Positions 34,761 through 38,673 of a DNA stretch of 38,673 nt are shown one piece after another. The notes beneath the pieces are model-generated. The model was not told the DNA's origin, made no database searches, and saw nothing but the letters and a program-made list of their open reading frames with translations. Made by a program: the position numbers and the translations under genes. Origin of the DNA: Paludibacteraceae bacterium (GTDB taxonomy: Bacteria; Bacteroidota; Bacteroidia; Bacteroidales; Paludibacteraceae); assembly GCA_017525455.1 (NCBI GenBank), contig JAFXSS010000004.1, positions 1 through 38,673 of the forward strand, given 5' to 3'. Position 1 is the first letter of the stretch. Each line of letters opens with the position of its first letter.

Positions 34761-34792
34761 CTTGCATAAATAAAAAAAATATAGTATCTTTG
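34761..34792 (+). promoter_or_regulatory. Promoter of rsmA-corA unit, facing the gtrA promoter
   Basis: CTTG (34761-34764, one mismatch to TTTG), 20 bases, then TATCTTTG (34785-34792). The rsmA start is at 34917, giving a leader of about 118 bases. The -7 element is one arm of a 10-base inverted repeat shared with the opposing promoter. Confidence 0.72.
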
Positions 34793-34807
34793 CGGCGAAA
34801 GCGTGTG

Positions 34808-34839
34808 CAAAGATACGACAAATAATCGAAATTAGCAAA
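34808..34839 (-). promoter_or_regulatory. Promoter of gtrA-xseA unit, facing the rsmA promoter
   Basis: On the minus strand, TTTG (34839-34836), 20 bases, then TATCTTTG (34815-34808). The start of gtrA is about 50 bases downstream. Its transcript must cross the rsmA promoter. Confidence 0.78.
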
Positions 34840-34916
34840 TTTTTGCGGTATTTTTTGCATAAAAAGCGCATATTTTGTTGAACCAATCACATTAAGTATG
34901 GACTATCACCCGGATA

Positions 34917-35732
34917 ATGCAAGCAGTACGTGCCAAAAAGTTTTTGGGGCAGCATTTCCTCACGGACTTGAGTATAGCCCAGCGTATAGCCGACACCATC
35001 ACGTTGGCTAACGGCTTGCGTACTCCGGACATTACCAACGGTGAGCGTATTCCTGTATTAGAGATTGGTCCGGGTATGGGTGTTCTGACCCAGTACCTGC
35101 TAAAGAATCCGAACATTCAGTTAACAGCTATTGAGATTGACCGCGAGTCAGTCGCCTACCTGCGTGAGTGGTATCCCGAACTTAAGCTGATAGAGGGCGA
35201 CTTCCTGAAGATTGATCTGAGCACTATTTTTCCGATGGGTCCGTTCTGCGTCATCGGCAACTATCCGTATAATATTTCCAGTCAGATATTTTTCAAAGTT
35301 CTTGAGTACAAGGATCGTATCCCCTTGTGCAGCGGTATGATTCAGAAGGAGGTAGCCCAGCGGTTGGCTGCACACCCGGGCAACAAAGATTACGGCATTC
35401 TGAGCGTGCTGCTGCAGGCGTATTACGATATTGAATATCTATTTACTGTAGGTAGCCACGTATTCAGTCCTCCGCCTAAAGTAGAATCCGCCGTCATCCG
35501 GCTGACGCGAAACAATCGTGAACGGTTGGGCTGCGACGAGCGACTGTTCAAAACAGTAGTGAAGACGGCATTCAACCAGCGACGAAAACAGATGCGCAAT
35601 TCTCTTCAGCAGTTGGTAGGCAAGGGACATCCCCTCCTACAAGAGAATATCTTCACCAAGCGCCCCGAGCAACTGCACGTCGAGGAATTTATAGATTTAA
35701 CCAACCGGATTGCCGAGGCAATCGCCAAATGA
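34917..35732 (+). CDS. rsmA: 16S rRNA adenine dimethyltransferase (KsgA)
   Basis: A 271-residue SAM-dependent methyltransferase that dimethylates two adjacent adenines near the 3' end of 16S rRNA, a late step in small-subunit assembly. Motifs: KKFLGQHFL at the N-terminus, LEIGPGMGVLT (SAM-binding), AIEIDRESV, and the catalytic GNYPYNISSQI (NxPY). The length is standard. The start at 34917 is the only in-frame ATG close to the family start; an ATG at 34898 is out of frame. It precedes corA by 10 bases. Confidence 0.96.
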   Translation: MQAVRAKKFLGQHFLTDLSIAQRIADTITLANGLRTPDITNGERIPVLEIGPGMGVLTQYLLKNPNIQLTAIEIDRESVAYLREWYPELKLIEGDFLKIDLSTIFPMGPFCVIGNYPYNISSQIFFKVLEYKDRIPLCSGMIQKEVAQRLAAHPGNKDYGILSVLLQAYYDIEYLFTVGSHVFSPPPKVESAVIRLTRNNRERLGCDERLFKTVVKTAFNQRRKQMRNSLQQLVGKGHPLLQENIFTKRPEQLHVEEFIDLTNRIAEAIAK

Positions 35733-35742
35733 AAATTCAATC

Positions 35743-36690
35743 ATGGCAGAACTCAAAATATTCTACAAGGACAGCGACAAGATTAAAGTAGCCCGCTCCA
35801 TCACTGCGCTCAAGCAGCTCGACAAGAAAGATATCATCTGGATTGACCTGCTCGACGTATCCGACAAGACAGAGGATACACTGGAGGGATTCCTGAAGAT
35901 TGACATCCAGGAGGATGAAGAGATGGAGGAGATCGAGATGTCCAGCCGTTATATACAGACGGATGACAGCATCGTGGCGAATTCCAACTTCCTGCATACC
36001 AATTTTGACGTTGAGCCCGTCAACTTTATTCTGAAGAACAGCATTCTCGTTACCTCGCATGACAACGAGTTGGGTTCGTTCAACGAAACGGTGAAGCGTA
36101 TGTTCGTCAATACGCGTAATTTCCCTACCGGATTTCATGTGCTTGTTGCACTGATGGAAACCCGAGTGGAGAAAGATGCCGATATGATAGAGGATACCAC
36201 AGATCTGATTACCGAGCTGTCAACCACCATCAATGCCTCTGACCATGTGGATCAGGACATACTGATTCAGATTAAGAACCTTCAGGAAAAAGTGACTATC
36301 CTCCGTCAGAACATCATGGACAAACAGCGCGTGATCAGCAATTTCCTGAAGTGCGATTTCTTCCCCGAAGAACTTCAACCGCGATTGACGATGGTGATCA
36401 AGGATATCAACTCGCTGTTCGAATACACGCGCTTCGGTTTTGACCGTCTGGACTACCTGCAGGATACGTTCCTCGGTTTGGTTAACATTGAGCAGAACAA
36501 GATTATCAAGATCTTCACGGTGGTGAACGTGATTTTCCTGCCGCCTACATTGATAGCCAGCATGTACGGCATGAACTTCACCAATATGCCTGAGCTCGAT
36601 TGGAAGTTCGGTTATCCGTTCTCCATCGGATTGATGATTGTATTCACCTTGATTGTACTGTTAATCTTCCGATTGAAGAAGTGGCTGTAA
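35743..36690 (+). CDS. corA: CorA-family magnesium/divalent cation transporter
   Basis: A 315-residue CorA. A large cytoplasmic N-terminal domain with a long acidic/helical stretch (about residues 1-250) is followed by two C-terminal membrane helices. The pore signature YGMNF stands at the end of the first helix, and the basic tail RLKKWL follows the second. The protein forms a pentameric channel for Mg2+ and related ions. The start at 35743 (MAELKIFYKDSDK) is preferred over an upstream in-frame ATG at 35710 inside rsmA. The gene ends 10 bases inside the next gene. Confidence 0.95.
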   Translation: MAELKIFYKDSDKIKVARSITALKQLDKKDIIWIDLLDVSDKTEDTLEGFLKIDIQEDEEMEEIEMSSRYIQTDDSIVANSNFLHTNFDVEPVNFILKNSILVTSHDNELGSFNETVKRMFVNTRNFPTGFHVLVALMETRVEKDADMIEDTTDLITELSTTINASDHVDQDILIQIKNLQEKVTILRQNIMDKQRVISNFLKCDFFPEELQPRLTMVIKDINSLFEYTRFGFDRLDYLQDTFLGLVNIEQNKIIKIFTVVNVIFLPPTLIASMYGMNFTNMPELDWKFGYPFSIGLMIVFTLIVLLIFRLKKWL

Positions 36691-37331
36691 TCATTTTTGA
36701 TCTGGACGGCACGCTGCTTAACACCATCGACGATTTAGGTTATGCGTGCAATTATGCTTTGGGTGAGGCGGGATTTCCCACTCACCCTATCAGTGCCTAT
36801 CCCGCTATGGTGGGCAACGGCATCAACAACCTGATCCGCCGCGCCTTGCCTGAAGCAGAACGGACAGAAGAAACGATCCTGCGCGTACGTGCACATTTTG
36901 TACCCTATTACGACACTCACAACGCCGACTATACACATCCGTACAACGGCATACCCGAACTGCTGAACATTCTCAAGCAGAAGGGTTACCGGCTTGCTGT
37001 AGCCAGCAACAAGTACCAGGCTGCTACCGAACGTATCATCGGACATTTTTTCCCGAACATATTTGATTGCGCGCTTGGCGAAAGAGATGGCGTGCCGCGC
37101 AAACCCGATCCGCAGATTGTATCGGATATTCTGTCAGGCTTAGGCAGCGAGAACGCCAAACAACCGTTGTTCTACATAGGTGACAGCCTGGTAGATATGC
37201 AAACGGCACACAATGCCTGCGTGCCGTTCATCGCCTGTTCATGGGGATTCGTTCCGCGTCAACAACTGGTAGAAGCATCTGTTGAGCAGATAGCCGACTC
37301 TCCGACTGATATTCTAAAATTTATTCGGTAG
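36681..37331 (+). CDS. HAD-superfamily phosphatase (phosphoglycolate phosphatase-like), GTG start
   Basis: A 216-residue HAD hydrolase. Motif I is IIFDLDGTLLNT (nucleophile Asp), motif II the ASNK stretch, motif III a Lys in GVPRKPDPQ, and motif IV GDSLVDMQTA. The helical cap between motifs I and II is of phosphoglycolate phosphatase (Gph) type. GTG at 36681, overlapping the corA end by 10 bases, gives the normal start (MAVIIFDLDGTL); an ATG at 36600 would lie deep inside corA and adds unrelated sequence. The true substrate could be phosphoglycolate or another small phosphoester. It ends in an 11-base convergent overlap with the lipoprotein gene. Confidence 0.9.
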   Translation: MAVIIFDLDGTLLNTIDDLGYACNYALGEAGFPTHPISAYPAMVGNGINNLIRRALPEAERTEETILRVRAHFVPYYDTHNADYTHPYNGIPELLNILKQKGYRLAVASNKYQAATERIIGHFFPNIFDCALGERDGVPRKPDPQIVSDILSGLGSENAKQPLFYIGDSLVDMQTAHNACVPFIACSWGFVPRQQLVEASVEQIADSPTDILKFIR

Positions 37332-37536
37332 CAAGCAGTTTGTCCACCAAATCACTTGCATCCGCATCCGGCTGTTGGTTATCAGCCGGTTGTTGCGTTT
37401 CAGGGTCTTGAGGATACTTATTGTACCTGTATTCTGGCGGTGTGCCGTAACATGCTGTAACAGTGAATGCTACGCCCGTAAGCATCACCAGACGGATAGC
37501 ACCCTGAAGAAACTTGTCGATAAATTCCCGTGCCAT
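37321..37536 (-). CDS. Small putative lipoprotein
   Basis: A 71-residue protein. A basic/hydrophobic N-terminus (LQGAIRLVMLTGVAF) leads to the lipobox VTAC, so the mature lipoprotein has about 42 residues, rich in Pro, Gln and Asp, with YGTPPEYRYNKYP just after the lipidated Cys. A near-perfect promoter 30-60 bases upstream supports it as a real gene. Similar short Cys-Tyr-Gly-x-Pro-Pro lipoproteins are known in Bacteroidota, some beside radical SAM genes, but that resemblance is weak and no radical SAM gene is present here. The function is unknown. Confidence 0.7.
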   Translation of the reverse strand: MAREFIDKFLQGAIRLVMLTGVAFTVTACYGTPPEYRYNKYPQDPETQQPADNQQPDADASDLVDKLLATE

Positions 37537-37567
37537 AGTTTTGACTGTTTGTAGTGAAAAATTTGCG

Positions 37568-37599
37568 CAAAGTTACAAAATTTTTCTCACATATGCAAA
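37568..37599 (-). promoter_or_regulatory. Bacteroidota promoter of small lipoprotein gene
   Basis: On the minus strand, TTTG (37599-37596), 20 bases, then TAACTTTG (37575-37568). The lipoprotein ATG is 31 bases downstream of the -7 element. Confidence 0.82.
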
Positions 37600-37673
37600 T
37601 TATTGCGTGGATTTTTCACTTCTCCTAAATCCCTGTTAACCAACACTCTCCGTATTCGCCCCTGTGGAAATGT

Positions 37674-37705
37674 GACGAAATCGGCTATATAGGGACGAAA
37701 TCCCT
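37674..37705. repeat. GACGAAATC direct repeat with small hairpin
   Basis: GACGAAATC occurs at 37674-37682 and 37694-37702, a 20-base period. The second copy lies inside AGGGA-cgaaa-TCCCT (37691-37705). It sits between the lipoprotein promoter and the end of the 146-residue gene and may be a weak terminator for that gene or a regulatory site. Confidence 0.4.
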
Positions 37706-37772
37706 GCTCATTTCATCAACATAACCGAACAAATCTTTGAGGCATACGGGCTGAAGCATGCGAAAGAAAGGA

Positions 37773-38213
37773 CTATTCGTTTTTCATCTCCTGATAAATC
37801 ATAGCTCGGACAAAATTGTCGAAGCGATGGTAATGCTTGCGTTTGCCGTTGGCATCGAGCGGTGCTTGCGGGTCGGGATGTTTGCGCAATTGTGCCTGAA
37901 AGCGTTGGCGGAAGTTATCGAGGCGCGCACGCTGTTCGTCGGTTGGTTCGGTGCCGGACTTGAGTGTTTCGAGCAGAGCTGTAGTGCGTTTGGCAGCTTC
38001 GCCAAAATGCCTCAGGTGAGCGAGTTCGGCACCAGTAGGCGGATTGCGTTTGTAGTCGCGGGGATTGGAGACGATATATGCCTCGGTAGGACAGGTATGT
38101 ACATCGATGCCATACGTGTCGTGCAAGTGTTTTTGCCGTTGGACGAACTTGTGGTTGCTGTCAAGCGCACCTGTCATGTTGTCAACAGGAATTTCATAAA
38201 CGATTTTTGCCAT
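37773..38213 (-). CDS. Conserved-looking hypothetical protein, 146 residues
   Basis: A soluble, charged protein with no signal peptide, membrane helix or catalytic motif. It begins MAKIVYEIPVDNMTGALD, has a basic middle (NPRDYKRNPPTGAELAHLRHFGEAAKRT), a helical segment around RARLDNFRQRFQAQLRKH and a C-terminal FDNFVRAMIYQEMKNE. The composition and continuous frame support a real gene. The style is reminiscent of small Bacteroidales proteins of unknown function, but I cannot name a family. No canonical promoter is seen; a GTATC-gt-GATAC palindrome lies about 25 bases before the start, and a repeat-rich stretch lies further upstream. Autoregulation or DNA binding is possible but only a guess. 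Confidence 0.65.
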   Translation of the reverse strand: MAKIVYEIPVDNMTGALDSNHKFVQRQKHLHDTYGIDVHTCPTEAYIVSNPRDYKRNPPTGAELAHLRHFGEAAKRTTALLETLKSGTEPTDEQRARLDNFRQRFQAQLRKHPDPQAPLDANGKRKHYHRFDNFVRAMIYQEMKNE

Positions 38214-38283
38214 ACGGGTAAAGTTTTGATTTGTATCGTGATACGGGTGTTGTTGCGATGCGTTAGATGTGTGCTGTAATAGG

Positions 38284-38312
38284 GACGTTGCAGGTTACAC
38301 AGACGTTACAGG
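38284..38312. repeat. Imperfect 11-bp direct repeat pair
   Basis: GACGTTGCAGG (38284-38294) and GACGTTACAGG (38302-38312) differ at one base and are 18 bases apart from start to start. They are the first element of the repeat-dense region. Confidence 0.6.
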
Positions 38313-38318
38313 GAGGAC

Positions 38319-38333
38319 ACGTGATTGTCACGT
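38319..38333. repeat. 15-bp palindrome, operator-like
   Basis: ACGTGA-ttg-TCACGT is a perfect inverted repeat with a 3-base centre. Part of it, TGATTGTCACG, recurs at 38499-38509 at the very end of the partial gene on the right. Size and symmetry suit a dimeric regulator. Confidence 0.6.
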
Positions 38334-38345
38334 AATCGTCTCATG

Positions 38346-38400
38346 AATCACCTACTAATCACCTACTAATAATCTACTAATCACTTACTAATCACCTACT
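38346..38400. repeat. Five tandem 11-bp repeats, iteron-like
   Basis: Five head-to-tail copies of AATCACCTACT fill 38346-38400 exactly: copies 1, 2 and 5 are perfect, copy 3 reads AATAATCTACT and copy 4 AATCACTTACT. An 11-base period keeps each copy on nearly the same helical face. Such arrays are bound by replication initiators or cooperative repressors, but a simple expanding tandem repeat is also possible. Confidence 0.85.
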
Positions 38401-38494
38401 ATAATATCGGTAAAAGTTCGACTAAATGTGTACAAAAACTGTGCCAGAAAATAAATGTAGACGTGAAATACTCAAGCGAGAGTCGCAAGTGCAA

Positions 38495-38673
38495 TTATTT
38501 GATTGTCACGAAGTCGCTCAATCGGTGGATATGTGCTACTTGCGTGTATTGGCGCTTATGCAAATCAACCTTTTGGTTAAAGGGTATCAGTTTGGTCGGG
38601 TCAAAGTGCAGTACAGCATAGTATGGTGCGTTCTCTGCGGTGAATCCTTTCTCGCGCAATGCTTCTGCAGTCC
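38495..38673 (-). CDS. C-terminal part of an unidentified gene, cut by window edge
   Basis: A minus-strand frame enters from the right edge and ends at TAA (38497-38495), giving 58 visible residues. The composition is normal for a protein, including ALREKGFTAENAPYYAVLHF and a final HRLSDFVTIK, with no stop before the edge. The family was not recognised and no catalytic motif is present in this fragment. It reads toward the repeat array, so its transcript may run into that region and the 146-residue gene. Confidence 0.65.
   Translation of the reverse strand, partial: TAEALREKGFTAENAPYYAVLHFDPTKLIPFNQKVDLHKRQYTQVAHIHRLSDFVTIK

Larger units (their letters stand above)
38214..38494. other. Noncoding, repeat-rich stretch upstream of the 146-residue gene
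   Basis: No coding frame is supported; the tandem repeats carry stop codons when read on the minus strand. The stretch holds a repeat pair, a 15-base palindrome and five tandem 11-base units, described separately. Confidence 0.7.

Noticed and set aside
34898..34916. Upstream ATG for rsmA
   Set aside because: It is 19 bases before the chosen start and out of frame.
38346..38400. CRISPR array
   Set aside because: The 11-base units are directly adjacent with no spacers, and no cas gene is visible.

Overview
The window comes from a member of the Bacteroidota, most likely an anaerobic member of the Bacteroidales. Four things point there. Seven promoters fit the Bacteroidota consensus (TTTG near -33 and TAnnTTTG near -7). 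SecA has the long form (about 1,100 residues) usual in this phylum. A rubrerythrin with its rubredoxin at the N-terminus fits an anaerobe. The outer-membrane and surface-polysaccharide families are types common in Bacteroidales. No tRNA, rRNA, CRISPR array, insertion sequence or prophage is visible. The only strongly accessory-looking stretch is the last ~900 bases.

Layout. 1-3.1 kb: the C-terminal part of a TPR protein and an outer-membrane barrel protein, both +. 3.1-6.2 kb: a minus-strand operon panB, reverse rubrerythrin, PreA-like flavoenzyme, with a structured leader. 6.2-9.7 kb: a YqhD-like alcohol dehydrogenase, then dnaN and a DEDDh exonuclease. 9.9-24.55 kb: RNase Z, then a long, tightly packed + run: radA, mlaE, mlaF, a small secreted protein resembling a protease propeptide, two M6-family metalloproteases, exonuclease III, lptB, a Kelch lipoprotein, a Wzi-family barrel, a glycosyltransferase, a glycosyltransferase-kinase fusion and an O-antigen-ligase-like protein. 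24.55-32.9 kb: a minus-strand run of secA, a GT39-type glycosyltransferase, GtrA, an outer-membrane barrel and a TonB-receptor-like barrel, which collides with the + run through a 4-base overlap. 33.1-34.8 kb: gtrA and xseA on minus. 34.9-37.3 kb: rsmA, corA and a HAD phosphatase on plus. 37.3-38.7 kb: a small lipoprotein, an unidentified 146-residue protein, a repeat-dense noncoding stretch and the tail of an unidentified gene.

How the genes work together. The central theme is the cell envelope: lipid transport (mlaEF), LPS export (lptB), polysaccharide assembly and ligation (Wzi, glycosyltransferases, LPS-type kinase, ligase), lipid-linked sugar handling (GtrA, GT39), protein export (secA) and secreted proteases. 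DNA-maintenance genes (dnaN, exonuclease, radA, xth, xseA) and RNA maturation genes (rnz, rsmA) are interspersed.

The observations most worth following are: (i) an M6 protease whose propeptide-like domain is encoded by a separate secreted 122-residue protein, next to a paralogue that keeps the domain fused; (ii) a fused glycosyltransferase / WaaP-InaA-type kinase in a translationally coupled surface-glycan operon; (iii) five head-to-tail 11-bp repeats plus a palindrome and a repeat pair at 38.28-38.40 kb; (iv) two face-to-face promoters between gtrA and rsmA. All calls were made by reading the sequence; no database search was run.
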